Source of the DNA: CAYQEC01 sp964569015 | GTDB taxonomy: Bacteria > Actinomycetota > Acidimicrobiia > Spongiisociales > UBA5794 | DNA: 24,422 nucleotides | Assembly: GCA_964569015.1 (NCBI GenBank) | Contig: CAZMSN010000031.1 | Coordinates: 1-24,422 of the forward strand | Reading direction: 5' to 3' | Shown: positions 7,008 through 14,681 of the stretch, piece by piece | How the letters are laid out: each line of letters begins with the position of its first letter | Numbering within the stretch: the first letter of the stretch is position 1 | Notes under the pieces: generated by a model | Databases searched by the model: none | What the model saw: the letters and a program-made list of their open reading frames with translations, nothing else | Told to the model about the DNA's origin: nothing | Position numbers and translations under genes: made by a program

Positions 7008-7013
7008 ACGATA
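7008..7013 (-). promoter_or_regulatory. Possible -10 box for the helicase gene
   Basis: TATCGT on the minus strand fits TANNNT and lies about 53 bases upstream of the chosen ATG, in the 102-base gap after the BrkB-family gene. No convincing -35 is seen, so this is tentative. Confidence 0.35.
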
Positions 7014-7057
7014 GCGTCGCTCGATCTGCAACCGGGCCGTTTGCCCTTCGCGCCGCC

Positions 7058-8020
7058 TCACCTGCGGGATTCCAGCTCCGCATTCAGCTCTGCCCCGACC
7101 AGCACGATGAACCCGGAGAGGAAGAACCACAGCAGCAACACGATCACCCCGCCCAGCGTGCCGTAGGTGGGGTTGAATCGGGTCGCGCTATTGGCATAGA
7201 AGGAGAACCCCACCGTGGCGAGGACCCACGTCACCGCCGCTGCCAGGGCCCCCACCGAGATCCAGGGCGACTCCCGGGCGGGCCGGTTGGGAGCGATCTT
7301 GTACAACAGGCCGAGCCCGACCACGACCGTGAGGAAGATGGCAGGCCACCGCCCCAGCTCGATGAGGCGCAGCACCTCGCTACGAGCTCCCAGCGCCTCG
7401 AACAGGTCGGGGAGGAAGGTCACCAAGGACGCGGTCATGACAACGAAGACCACCATGCCGAGCGTCAGTGCGAGCGCGGTCCCACGCAGCACCAGGAACG
7501 GCCGGTTCTCCTCGGTGTCATAGGCGATGTCGACCCCCACGATGAGCGACTTGGCGCCCGCCGATGCCGACCAGAGGGCGCCGGCGATGCCCAGCACCGA
7601 GGCGAATCCCAGCCCGGCATCTGAGGAATGCACGATGGCCGTGAGCTGCTTCTCCACCAGGCTTCCCATTTCGGCTGAGAGCACGGAGGTGATGCTCTCG
7701 ATGTGCCTCGCCAGCTGCTCGGGATCCAGCACCAGGCCGTAGATCGACACCGCGGCGATGGCCGCCGGAAAGACCGCCAGGAAGGCGTAGTAGGAGAGGC
7801 TCCCGGCGATCATCGGCATGTTGTGCTCCCGGATTCGCCTCACCACCGCCCCGGCGATGGATCGGACCCGGCGCATCCTCGCCTCCCTCGCCGTGACAAT
7901 CGGGAGGGGAGCCTCTCCGGCAGGCGGCCTCGGATCGGCTTCTGGGGCCTTCTTGCGCAGCGCTCCGACGGCGGTCGCTATGGCGAGGGCGCCGAGCAGC
8001 CAGGAGAAGAGCCGCTTCAC
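7058..8020 (-). CDS. YihY/BrkB family inner-membrane protein
   Basis: This 320-residue membrane protein is of the YihY/virulence-factor BrkB family (formerly, and wrongly, called ribonuclease BN). Family-typical segments are LSYYAFLAVFPAAIAAVSIYGL, LWSASAGAKSLI, AYDTEENRPFLVLRG, and the C-terminal NPTYGTLGGVIVLLLWF followed by GAELNAEL. I count six core membrane helices plus one extra N-terminal helix starting at residue 4. The molecular function of the family is unsettled; roles in envelope lipid handling have been proposed for some members. The GTG at 8020 is fixed by a 4-base GTGA overlap with the stop of the upstream HAD gene, which indicates translational coupling. A longer frame reaching 8293 is only a shadow of the HAD gene. 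Confidence 0.9.
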   Translation of the reverse strand: MKRLFSWLLGALAIATAVGALRKKAPEADPRPPAGEAPLPIVTAREARMRRVRSIAGAVVRRIREHNMPMIAGSLSYYAFLAVFPAAIAAVSIYGLVLDPEQLARHIESITSVLSAEMGSLVEKQLTAIVHSSDAGLGFASVLGIAGALWSASAGAKSLIVGVDIAYDTEENRPFLVLRGTALALTLGMVVFVVMTASLVTFLPDLFEALGARSEVLRLIELGRWPAIFLTVVVGLGLLYKIAPNRPARESPWISVGALAAAVTWVLATVGFSFYANSATRFNPTYGTLGGVIVLLLWFFLSGFIVLVGAELNAELESRR

Positions 8021-8802
8021 ACCGGGTACCTCAGACGGCCGTGCCGGCGGCCCAGCAAGTACCCGGCGATGGCGAGGCCGGCCGCCGCGGTGGATGCGGT
8101 CGTCAGCCGTACCACCTTCTTGCGGGTTCGGCTGAACTCGACCACCGGCCAGCCCCGAGCCAAGGCCACACGGCCGAGTGCAGCGTCCGGGTTGACGGCG
8201 ACCGGGTGCCCTACGAGGTCGAGCATGGGCAGGTCTCCCGCCGAGTCGCTGTAGGCATAGCAGAGATCGAGGTCGTAGCCTCGCTCCCGGCACAGCTTGG
8301 CGACCGCCTGCGCCTTGCCGGGCCCGTAGCAGAAGGGCTCCGCCAGCTCACCCGTGTAGACGCCGTCGATGACCTCGGCGACGGTGCCGATCCCCCCGGT
8401 CATCCCGAGCGCCTCGGCGAGCGGTTCGAGTATCTCGATGGGTGAGGCCGAGACGATGTAGGTGTCTCGCCCCGCCTCGTGGTGCAGGTCGATGAGGCCC
8501 TGCGATTCACGACGCACGTCATCGAGCAGCCGCGGCACCACCTGGTCGGCGAGCGCGTCCAGATCGGACCGACGGTGGCCCACAATGCGTGACAGGGTGG
8601 CATCCCTCACCTGCTCCGTCTTGTCGTCTGAGGCTCCGGAGAGACGGAAGACGACCGCGCTGGCGAGATCCTTGACGAGCTGACGGGTGGGAGCCATCCC
8701 GTTGCGCCATGCCACGAATCCGGCGACGTACAGTGACGAGCCACCGATGACGGTGCGGTCGAGATCGAAGAACGCGGCTCCGCGTGGCACAGCACCGGTC
8801 AC
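8017..8802 (-). CDS. HAD-IB family phosphatase with C-terminal membrane segment
   Basis: This 261-residue hydrolase is of the haloacid dehalogenase subfamily IB (SerB-like). The nucleophile motif FFDLDRT contains D13 and D15. Motif II is VSAS (S118/S120). Motif III lysine is K163 in GPGKAQAV, and motif IV is YSDSAGDLPML with D186 and D190. The helical cap between motifs I and II fits the C1 type. Unlike soluble SerB, it ends with a basic segment and a hydrophobic helix (about 233-250), so it may be held at the membrane. The substrate is unknown; related actinobacterial proteins are annotated simply as HAD-IB hydrolases. The GTG at 8802 follows GGAGG by four bases and overlaps the stop of the 48-residue ORF (GTGA). 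Its own stop overlaps the BrkB-family start the same way, so the three genes form one tightly coupled unit. Confidence 0.9.
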   Translation of the reverse strand: MTGAVPRGAAFFDLDRTVIGGSSLYVAGFVAWRNGMAPTRQLVKDLASAVVFRLSGASDDKTEQVRDATLSRIVGHRRSDLDALADQVVPRLLDDVRRESQGLIDLHHEAGRDTYIVSASPIEILEPLAEALGMTGGIGTVAEVIDGVYTGELAEPFCYGPGKAQAVAKLCRERGYDLDLCYAYSDSAGDLPMLDLVGHPVAVNPDAALGRVALARGWPVVEFSRTRKKVVRLTTASTAAAGLAIAGYLLGRRHGRLRYPV

Positions 8803-8945
8803 GGCGCCTCCATCGCTGAGAGCGATCCGGCGATGCCTGCGACCGACGCCGGTTCGTGGGCGACGAGCTCGCCGGGACCAGCCACATCGATGAGGCATTC
8901 GACAACGAATCGCACATCCCACAGCGGGAAGCGGCAGCCGACCAT
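8799..8945 (-). CDS. Unrecognised 48-residue protein heading the HAD-BrkB operon
   Basis: I do not recognise this product. The ATG at 8945 lies six bases after a TATCCT -10 box, in an arrangement nearly identical to that of bpa. The frame ends with a TGA that overlaps the GTG of the HAD gene by four bases. Both features favour a translated gene. The peptide begins MVGCRFPLWDVRFVVECLID, has two cysteines (positions 4 and 17), a central hydrophobic stretch and a C-terminal half rich in alanine, glycine and glutamate; it is not an obvious membrane helix. It may be a genuine small protein, or a leader peptide whose translation delivers ribosomes to the HAD start. A longer in-frame ATG at 9104 would run into the 3' end of the mannose-6-phosphate isomerase gene and is less likely. 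Confidence 0.5.
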   Translation of the reverse strand: MVGCRFPLWDVRFVVECLIDVAGPGELVAHEPASVAGIAGSLSAMEAP

Positions 8946-8957
8946 GCCCCGAGGATA
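8946..8957 (-). promoter_or_regulatory. Leaderless promoter of the small ORF-HAD-BrkB operon
   Basis: On the minus strand TATCCT (complement of 8952-8957) plus a CGGGGC spacer leads directly into the ATG. The same -10, and five of the same six spacer bases, precede bpa at 4003-4014. No Shine-Dalgarno is present. Confidence 0.55.
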
Positions 8958-9036
8958 GGAGGAGACCGCAGAAGCAGCGAGGCCTCGCCGTGCCGAGTCG
9001 GAGAGATCCCGGACGAGCGGATGCCCCGACTCGCCC

Positions 9037-10038
9037 CTATGCGTCGCGAGAACGGAGAGCCGGACAGATCTCGAGGAACGTCGCGGCGTCGGCGACAACG
9101 GCAACCGATTCGACGATGGCTGCAGGAATCACGACGGTGGAGCCTTTCGCCATGGGGACATCGTCGAACTCGCCCAATGTGGAATGCAGGACCACCGACC
9201 CCGACGCTACGAGGACGATTCTGCATGCCGCCGCCTCGGAGCCGGCGAGAGAGATAGGATCGCCGGCCGGCCGGTGCTCGATGATGCGGTAGAAGTCCGT
9301 GTCGATCAGGAGACGCTTGCCCGAGGTGCCCGCCGGCGGCGCGGGGGCCTGCGCCGGTGGCTCGAGCAGCACGGAGCCGAGCCCGTCCGCGATGTGGATC
9401 TCCCGTGGTGGGCGCCCGTACTCGCTTCCCCAGTCGTACAGCCGGTAGGTGGTGTCGCTGGGCGTCTGGATCTCGGCGACCATGACACCGGCTCCGAGAG
9501 CGTGCACGGTCCCGGCCGAGATGTGGTGCACGTCACCCGGTATCGCCGGCTTGCGATCGAGCAGATCGAAGATCGTTCCGCTGTTGCAGGCTGCCGCCAG
9601 ATCCTCGTGAGTAACACCGGGGGACACGCCGTTGAACAGGAAGCTGCCGGGATCCGCTTCGAGCACATACCACGATTCGGTCTTGCTGACCGCCGGCGGG
9701 TGAGCCGCCGCGTATACCTCGTTGGGATGCACCTGGACCGACAGATGCTCGCAAGCGTCGAGCAGCTTCACGAGAAGCGGAAAGCCCCCGGTCGCCGAGG
9801 GCCGTGCCGCGCCCAGCAGCGTTTCGCCACACTCCACCGCCAGGTCTCCCAGGGCACGCCCGGCGAGCGGCCCCGAGGCCACGACCGATCGGTCCTCGGG
9901 GAGATCGACTACTTCCCAACTCTCTCCGATCCGAGTCCCAGGGGGAAGATGCTTGCCGTAGCCGGCCAGCCGAACCCCGCCCCACACCCTCTCCTTGAGG
10001 ATGGGCTCCAAGGAGAGCGGATACCGGCACTTCGTCAT
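9037..10038 (-). CDS. manA: Mannose-6-phosphate isomerase, class I
   Basis: This 333-residue zinc enzyme interconverts mannose 6-phosphate and fructose 6-phosphate. The four metal ligands can be placed: Q102 and H104 in VQVHPNE, E121 in SKTESWYVLE, and H179 in GTVHALG. The N-terminal PLSLEPILKERVWGG and the GESWEV segment are typical of bacterial short class I isomerases. The C-terminal jelly-roll region (about 230-333) is less conserved. The ATG overlaps the stop of the LacI-type regulator by four bases (ATGA), so the two are co-transcribed and probably translationally coupled. With the repressor and the divergent ROK kinase it forms a compact sugar module. Mannose or a related hexose would be phosphorylated and then moved into glycolysis, but no transporter is present here. 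Confidence 0.93.
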   Translation of the reverse strand: MTKCRYPLSLEPILKERVWGGVRLAGYGKHLPPGTRIGESWEVVDLPEDRSVVASGPLAGRALGDLAVECGETLLGAARPSATGGFPLLVKLLDACEHLSVQVHPNEVYAAAHPPAVSKTESWYVLEADPGSFLFNGVSPGVTHEDLAAACNSGTIFDLLDRKPAIPGDVHHISAGTVHALGAGVMVAEIQTPSDTTYRLYDWGSEYGRPPREIHIADGLGSVLLEPPAQAPAPPAGTSGKRLLIDTDFYRIIEHRPAGDPISLAGSEAAACRIVLVASGSVVLHSTLGEFDDVPMAKGSTVVIPAAIVESVAVVADAATFLEICPALRSRDA

Positions 10039-11033
10039 CGGGGCGACCAGGCCCTGACTCTCGGCGCCACGACGCGGGTCGCGATCCGGATGTGGCGTGC
10101 GGGATTGTCCGGGTGCCGGAGCCGCTCGAGCAGCAAATCCATGGCCTTCGTCCCGAGAGCCGACACGTCATAGCTGACGAGACCGATGGGTAGATCGGCA
10201 CGGTTGGGGAGGTCATCAAAACCGACGATGTCCACAACGGCTGCAGCACGGGTCACCGCCCGGGCGACGCCGAGGGCGAGGAGGTTGTTGCCGGCGAACA
10301 CCGCGGTGGGCGGGGTGGACCCGGCCAGCAGCCAGGCGGTTGTCGCTTCGGCGGCGTCGACGTCGTGGGTTCCCATGTGCACGTCGAGGTTGTCCGTCAG
10401 ATTCGCCTCGATCATCGCCTGTTCGTAGCCGGCACGGCGCTCACGGGCAGTGGCGAGGTAGTCGTGGTCTCCGATGAAGGAGATCCGGCGGTGGCCTCGA
10501 GCGACGAGCCCTTCCACCGCCTCTTTCGTCCCGCCCCGATTGTCGATCGTCACCGAGTCGGCTTCCAGGTTCCTCGGGGGGCGGTCCACGAACACGATCC
10601 CGGTCCCCGCCTTGATGTCGTCGGCGAGGTGCGAGTGGTCCTCGTCGGCCGAGACGAGCAGCAATCCGTCGACCCGCCGCGCGAGCAGACCCTCGATGAC
10701 CTCGCGCTCGCGTACCGGATCCTCGTCGGTGTTCACCATGATGATGAAGTACCCGGCGGCCCGGGCAACCCCGTCGACCGCCTTGGCGATCACACCGTAG
10801 AAGGGGTTCGATACGTCACCGATCGCAAGCCCGATCGACGCTGACCGCTGACCCGGGCGCAGGCTCCTGGCCACCTCGTTCCTCCGGTACCCCAGCTTGC
10901 GGACCGCGGCCCACACCTCCTCAGCGGTCTTCTCGCTCACCCCGGTCTTCTTCCCCACCACCCGGGATACCGTCATCACACTCACGCCCGCTTCGGCCGC
11001 TACGTCCCGCATCGTCGGGCCCCGCGTCGTCAT
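10035..11033 (-). CDS. LacI-family transcriptional repressor
   Basis: This 332-residue regulator has an N-terminal LacI helix-turn-helix at about residues 7-30 (TMRDVAAEAGVSVMTVSRVV). A hinge helix follows, containing RNEVARSLR. After about residue 63 comes a periplasmic-binding-protein-like effector domain, beginning SIGLAIGDVSNPFYG. The ATG at 11033 has a strong GGGGAGGGG site five bases upstream; the frame extends further 5' but without protein-like content. It is the first gene of an operon with mannose-6-phosphate isomerase and is divergent from the ROK kinase. It probably represses that kinase, and perhaps itself, through the GTTAACGT-type sites at 11171-11225, with a sugar or sugar phosphate as inducer. 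The effector cannot be read from sequence. Confidence 0.93.
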   Translation of the reverse strand: MTTRGPTMRDVAAEAGVSVMTVSRVVGKKTGVSEKTAEEVWAAVRKLGYRRNEVARSLRPGQRSASIGLAIGDVSNPFYGVIAKAVDGVARAAGYFIIMVNTDEDPVREREVIEGLLARRVDGLLLVSADEDHSHLADDIKAGTGIVFVDRPPRNLEADSVTIDNRGGTKEAVEGLVARGHRRISFIGDHDYLATARERRAGYEQAMIEANLTDNLDVHMGTHDVDAAEATTAWLLAGSTPPTAVFAGNNLLALGVARAVTRAAAVVDIVGFDDLPNRADLPIGLVSYDVSALGTKAMDLLLERLRHPDNPARHIRIATRVVAPRVRAWSPR

Positions 11034-11170
11034 CGCGTCCCCTCCCCGTTGCACCAGAGACTCATCGCCGAATGATCCTCCGTGGTGTGGACGTCGCCTG
11101 CCAGCACTTGCTGCCGGCAACGGCGCCGAACGATACCACTCGGGCTGGGTCGCCCCGAAAGGAGGCTCAA

Positions 11171-11232
11171 GTTAACGTTCCCAGGTGACGTTAACGTCCC
11201 TTGACGGGGTGTTGGTAACGATCCCCTATGCT
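11171..11232 (+). promoter_or_regulatory. LacI-type operator cluster and ROK-kinase promoter
   Basis: Three related 12-mers lie in the same orientation: GTTAACGTTCCC (11171-11182), GTTAACGTCCCT (11190-11201) and GGTAACGATCCC (11214-11225). The middle one lies within a perfect 12-bp palindrome, GACGTTAACGTC (11187-11198). AACGTT-like cores are typical of LacI-family operators. A candidate promoter for the kinase is TTGACG (11201-11206) and TATGCT (11227-11232); its 20-base spacing is long. The second site abuts the -35 and the third lies between the two boxes, which suits repression by the adjacent LacI-type protein. On the minus strand TATCGT (11130-11135) may serve the regulator gene. Confidence 0.6.
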
Positions 11233-11246
11233 CCCCCGACGAGGAA

Positions 11247-12170
11247 ATGTTCCACACCATGACTGTCAAGAAGCGCAAGCTCCCAACGGGCATCGCCGTC
11301 CTCGATGTCGGAGGCACGTTCCTGAAGGCCGGCGTCATCAACAACGAACACGGCATCGTGACCGAGCCGATCGAGGCCAAGGCCGAGGCCCAGGCCGGAG
11401 CCGATTGGATCATCGGCACGATGGGAGACCTGCTGATGAAGGTCACCGAGGATGCCCGAAGCACCGGTCTCGACGTCTCCACCGCCGTGGTGTGCATTCC
11501 CGGGCCCTTCGACTACTGCACGGGCGTCTCGAAGATGTCTCACAAACTGACCGGCATCCACTCGGTCGATCTTCGCTCCTCCCTCCAATCGCGACTCGAG
11601 CTGGATGTCATCTTCCTCAACGATGCCGACGCCTTCGGCCGCGGCGTGTCGGTCCTGGACCACGATCTTCGCGGGCAAGTGGTCGCCATCACCCTGGGAA
11701 CCGGAATTGGTTCTGCCTTCCTCGTCGACGGCGAGCTCACCACCGACGCCCCCGGTGTCCCGCCCGACGGCGAGATCTGGCTCACCCCGTTCCGCTCCGG
11801 CATCTTCGAGGACTACGTCTCCGCCGCCGCCATTGCACGCCGATACCACGAGATTGCCAAGGGACGAGAAGCGAGCGTCCGCGAGATCGCCGAACGGGCC
11901 CGAGCCGGCGATGAGGCCGCGGTCACCACGTTCCGGATCTTCGGCGAGCTCCTCGGAGAGGGCCTCGGGCTCTTCCTCGCAGACTTCTCACCCGATCGCA
12001 TTGCGATCGGAGGCAAGATCGCGCGGGCCTGGGATCTTTTCAGCGATATCACGGTCGATGGCTATCGCCGGGCCACCTCGACCGACACACCGTTCATCAG
12101 CTACGCCGGCCGTCACGCCGCCATCATCGGCGCCGGGGATGCGGCGCTGGCCGGCAGAGCCGACTGCTGA
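11247..12170 (+). CDS. ROK-family sugar kinase (glucokinase-like)
   Basis: This 307-residue ROK protein probably phosphorylates a hexose with ATP. The phosphate-binding loop LDVGGTFLKAG is near the N-terminus (about 19-29). The catalytic aspartate is in FLNDADAFGRG, and the second nucleotide-binding motif is TLGTGIGSAFLVDGEL. The usual CXCGXXGC zinc motif of ROK kinases is absent: the expected place reads DGEIWLTPFRSGIFEDYVS, with no cysteines. There is no DNA-binding N-terminus, so it is a kinase rather than a ROK repressor. The start could be the ATG at 11247 (GAGG only two bases upstream) or the ATG at 11259, which gives a cleaner N-terminus. It is divergent from the LacI regulator and manA, so a mannose, fructose or glucose substrate is plausible. 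Confidence 0.85.
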   Translation: MFHTMTVKKRKLPTGIAVLDVGGTFLKAGVINNEHGIVTEPIEAKAEAQAGADWIIGTMGDLLMKVTEDARSTGLDVSTAVVCIPGPFDYCTGVSKMSHKLTGIHSVDLRSSLQSRLELDVIFLNDADAFGRGVSVLDHDLRGQVVAITLGTGIGSAFLVDGELTTDAPGVPPDGEIWLTPFRSGIFEDYVSAAAIARRYHEIAKGREASVREIAERARAGDEAAVTTFRIFGELLGEGLGLFLADFSPDRIAIGGKIARAWDLFSDITVDGYRRATSTDTPFISYAGRHAAIIGAGDAALAGRADC

Positions 12171-12196
12171 CCGAAGCCGGTACGGCCCAATCGGCC

Positions 12197-13720
12197 TCAG
12201 TGACTCGCCTCGCCTGAGTCGGGGTCGACCATCAACGACGACACGTCGACCGCCTCGAACGCCGATCCCGGGATGTTGTGCAGCGCGTGGAGGTCGTCGT
12301 TGTTCCAGCGCCCGTCGGGTGCCCCGGTGATGAACCAGGAGGAGCCGTTGTCGGCGAGGATCATCCCGTACTCCTTCATCGCCTGCAGGATCACCTGCAC
12401 CTCGGGAGAGAACCCGGAGATGTCGAAGTCGCCCTTGAGCCGGAATCGCTGCCCCATCGGCGGGTAGTCGAGGCTGGTGATCGAAGAGGCGTCATGCCGG
12501 GCCGGCCAGACGTGCGCCTTCTGTGTCGACGGCGCCGTGAACCGGATGGCGTGGGTGATGCGGCCCGACGCCACTTCGTCGTAGCGGACGAGGAGTGGAT
12601 ACATAGGCAGGCCGGCGGCGTCGGCCGACGTCCACGTGTCCGGGCGCAGCTCGTTCGAGGTCAGATCGAACACCACGCCGACCTGGGCGTTCCACGAGCC
12701 GTCCGATTGCGGATAGGCCTTGCCGAGCTCGTAGAGCATGCAGTTCTCCGTGTCCACGACGAGCACGTGACGGTCGCCGGTGCTGTCGGGACCGCCCTCG
12801 ATGGGCGCATCGGCCGGGACCGGGTAGGGGCCCGGGTCGCTCTCGCTGCCGTAGGCGGTGAAGTGGATGTCGACCAGCTCCTGGTCGCCCAGCACCTCGA
12901 CGTAAGGAATGCCGATGGGACTGGTGCTCCCCGGGGGCCAGACTCCCGAGCCGAAGTCGGCATGCACGTAGGCGCTATTGCCGATGGCAGCGACGTACCG
13001 GTCGGAGCGAGCGTGCACGGGCAGGTCGTCCACCCGGCGATTCAGGATGTTGTCCGCGGGGAGGATCGTGCACCGCGGCGGCGGCGTGATCGCGGTCAAT
13101 CCCAGGATGCGGGTGAGGAAAGTGGCCATCTCTGCCCTCGTCACCATCCGGCCGGGACAGTACAGGTCGTTCACAGGCGGATTGCAGCCGCGAGTGATTC
13201 CCGCCTCGGCGAGCGCCTCGATGTCGGCTTCGAACACCGAGCCGTCATCATCGGTGAACCGTCCGGGCGTCCCGGCCGGCAGCGACATGGCACGCACGAT
13301 GAACGCTGCCATCTCTCCTCGCGTGACCTCGCGCTCCGGACAGAACATCGTGTTGTCGGGCGGGTTGCAGCCGTAGGTGATCCCGGCGTTGGCAATGCGA
13401 TCGATGGCGTCTTCGAACTCCGACTCGTCGTCGTCGGTGAAACGGTCGCTGGGGCCGGCGGGGAGATCCAGCGCACGAACGATGAAGGCGGCCATCTCTC
13501 CTCGCGTCACGCCCCGATCAGGGCAGAAGCGATCGTTGACAGGGGGATTGCAGCCGCGAGTGATGCCTTCGAGCGCGATCGCCTCGATGGATCCCTCGTG
13601 GACACTCCCGTCGTCGTCGGCGAAGGTGCCACCCGGCTCGTACGGATCGGCCGACACAGAGGTGGCGACGGCAGCCAGCAGCAGGCCCGCGATCAGGACG
13701 GAGAAGGTGCGACGTGACAT
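12197..13720 (-). CDS. Secreted protein with three N-terminal SLH-type repeats and an unknown C-terminal domain
   Basis: This exported protein has 507 residues. A signal peptide covers about residues 1-24 (basic MSRR, hydrophobic core, SVSA before the likely cleavage). Three SLH-type repeats follow at about 32-84, 94-145 and 155-206. Each has an acidic DDD(G/E)S start, a CNPP motif, a second cysteine in (F/Y)CP and a VTR(G/A)EMA helix. Residues 215-507 form a domain I do not recognise; its tail contains MKEYGMILADNGSSWFITGAPDGRW-type sequence (read in short pieces), with many aromatics and no clear catalytic signature. The SLH part probably anchors this domain to the cell envelope. The ATG at 13720 has GGGAGGG three bases upstream. 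The gene converges with the ROK kinase, 26 bases away. Confidence 0.88.
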   Translation of the reverse strand: MSRRTFSVLIAGLLLAAVATSVSADPYEPGGTFADDDGSVHEGSIEAIALEGITRGCNPPVNDRFCPDRGVTRGEMAAFIVRALDLPAGPSDRFTDDDESEFEDAIDRIANAGITYGCNPPDNTMFCPEREVTRGEMAAFIVRAMSLPAGTPGRFTDDDGSVFEADIEALAEAGITRGCNPPVNDLYCPGRMVTRAEMATFLTRILGLTAITPPPRCTILPADNILNRRVDDLPVHARSDRYVAAIGNSAYVHADFGSGVWPPGSTSPIGIPYVEVLGDQELVDIHFTAYGSESDPGPYPVPADAPIEGGPDSTGDRHVLVVDTENCMLYELGKAYPQSDGSWNAQVGVVFDLTSNELRPDTWTSADAAGLPMYPLLVRYDEVASGRITHAIRFTAPSTQKAHVWPARHDASSITSLDYPPMGQRFRLKGDFDISGFSPEVQVILQAMKEYGMILADNGSSWFITGAPDGRWNNDDLHALHNIPGSAFEAVDVSSLMVDPDSGEASH

Positions 13721-13841
13721 TGGCCCTCCCGTGATTGGCGATCTCGAAGAGTAACGACCTGCGCACCGCGTCACTCAGGATCACGGACCATCTGGTGGAT
13801 CCCTCCGCTGCGGTGTGCTCGAAACGGCCGTATGCGCCGTG

Positions 13842-14522
13842 TCAGATCTTCCCGGTGACGTGAAGCAGGGCGAGCACGCCACAGGCGATCGCGGTGGCGA
13901 CCTGGATGAACACGACGGCCCGGACTCTGGTGCGGTAGGCGCGGGCGTCGATCGGCTTCACCCCGTCCTCATCGTTCTCGTCGCCGTGCTGCCTGCGGCG
14001 AGGAGCGACGCTCTCGGCCTCCGCGATGGCGGCCCTCATGTCCTCCACGTCCCGGTGCCGATTGTCGACCCGCCTGCGACCTCCCGCACGGTCCTGGCCT
14101 TCGTCGAACTCTTCGGTGACCACGCGGCGGAGGTCCTCGAAGGCTCGGGCAACTCCGGGTCGGTCGGGGGCGAGGCCATCTCGCTGCGGCCCGGCGGTGC
14201 CTTCGATCTCGCGCATTCGTGCCGCCAGGTCGCTCTGGACACCTTCTCGTCGATCGGCGGGCGTGGGAACCGGAGAATCCTCACGGCCAGCGAGTTCCGC
14301 ACGAACCTGGGGAGTGGTCGTCACTGAGGCCTGAGCCGCCGATTCCACGGCAGAGCTGGACGTCGAGGTGACGTTGGCGGGGTCGAGAAGCCGCTCCACC
14401 CTGGCCTGGAGAGCAGCGAGGTCGCCTCTCGATTCGCTCGCGTGGTCGTCGTCGAGATCACCCAGCCGCGGGTCATCGGGACCCCCGGCTCGGTCATCGC
14501 GTGTGCCGTCGGCTTCCTGCAT
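13842..14522 (-). CDS. Tail-anchored hydrophilic protein of unknown function
   Basis: I do not recognise the family. The 226-residue product is strongly charged and low-complexity for most of its length (Asp, Glu, Arg and Ala rich; for example DDPRLGDLDDDHASESRGD near the start). It has amphipathic stretches that could be coiled coil (AALQARVERLLD; RAFEDLRRVVTEEFDE). A single membrane helix lies at the very end (VVFIQVATAIACGVLALLHV), followed by only TGKI. That topology suggests a C-terminally tail-anchored protein with its bulk in the cytoplasm. The ATG at 14522 was chosen because GGAG lies seven bases upstream. The same frame stays open for about 1.6 kb further 5', but there it is the shadow of the FKBP and hypF genes. 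It is divergent from the FKBP-hyp operon. Confidence 0.65.
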   Translation of the reverse strand: MQEADGTRDDRAGGPDDPRLGDLDDDHASESRGDLAALQARVERLLDPANVTSTSSSAVESAAQASVTTTPQVRAELAGREDSPVPTPADRREGVQSDLAARMREIEGTAGPQRDGLAPDRPGVARAFEDLRRVVTEEFDEGQDRAGGRRRVDNRHRDVEDMRAAIAEAESVAPRRRQHGDENDEDGVKPIDARAYRTRVRAVVFIQVATAIACGVLALLHVTGKI

Positions 14523-14647
14523 GCAAGGACTCCGCGTGGATGACTCAGAATTCGTCGGCGCCTCGCTCGACCGTCTTGAGCAGACTCTGGCGAGAACGCG
14601 ACAAACGGCCGGTGCGGGCCGCCGAAAACACAGCCTCCAACCCGACG

Positions 14648-14653
14648 TAGGAT
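14648..14653 (+). promoter_or_regulatory. Possible -10 box for the FKBP-hypFCDE operon
   Basis: TAGGAT fits TANNNT and lies 28 bases upstream of the chosen GTG start. The region before it (14620-14640) is relatively AT-rich, but no good -35 is present. Confidence 0.35.
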
Positions 14654-14681
14654 GGCACCCTTCGCAGAGAGGACGACGACT

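Noticed and set aside
6956..7009. GTG at 7009 as start of the helicase
   Set aside because: It overlaps the -10 candidate and adds a Pro/Arg-rich stretch not expected in the family. The ATG at 6955 is preferred, though without a clear ribosome-binding site.
8018..8293. N-terminal extension of the BrkB-family gene
   Set aside because: The extra residues are the out-of-frame shadow of the HAD gene. The GTG at 8020 overlapping the HAD stop is the natural start.
12278..13717. 479-codon open frame on the plus strand
   Set aside because: It is antisense to the SLH gene at 12197-13720, which has a signal peptide, ribosome-binding site and family repeats. The antisense frame has none.
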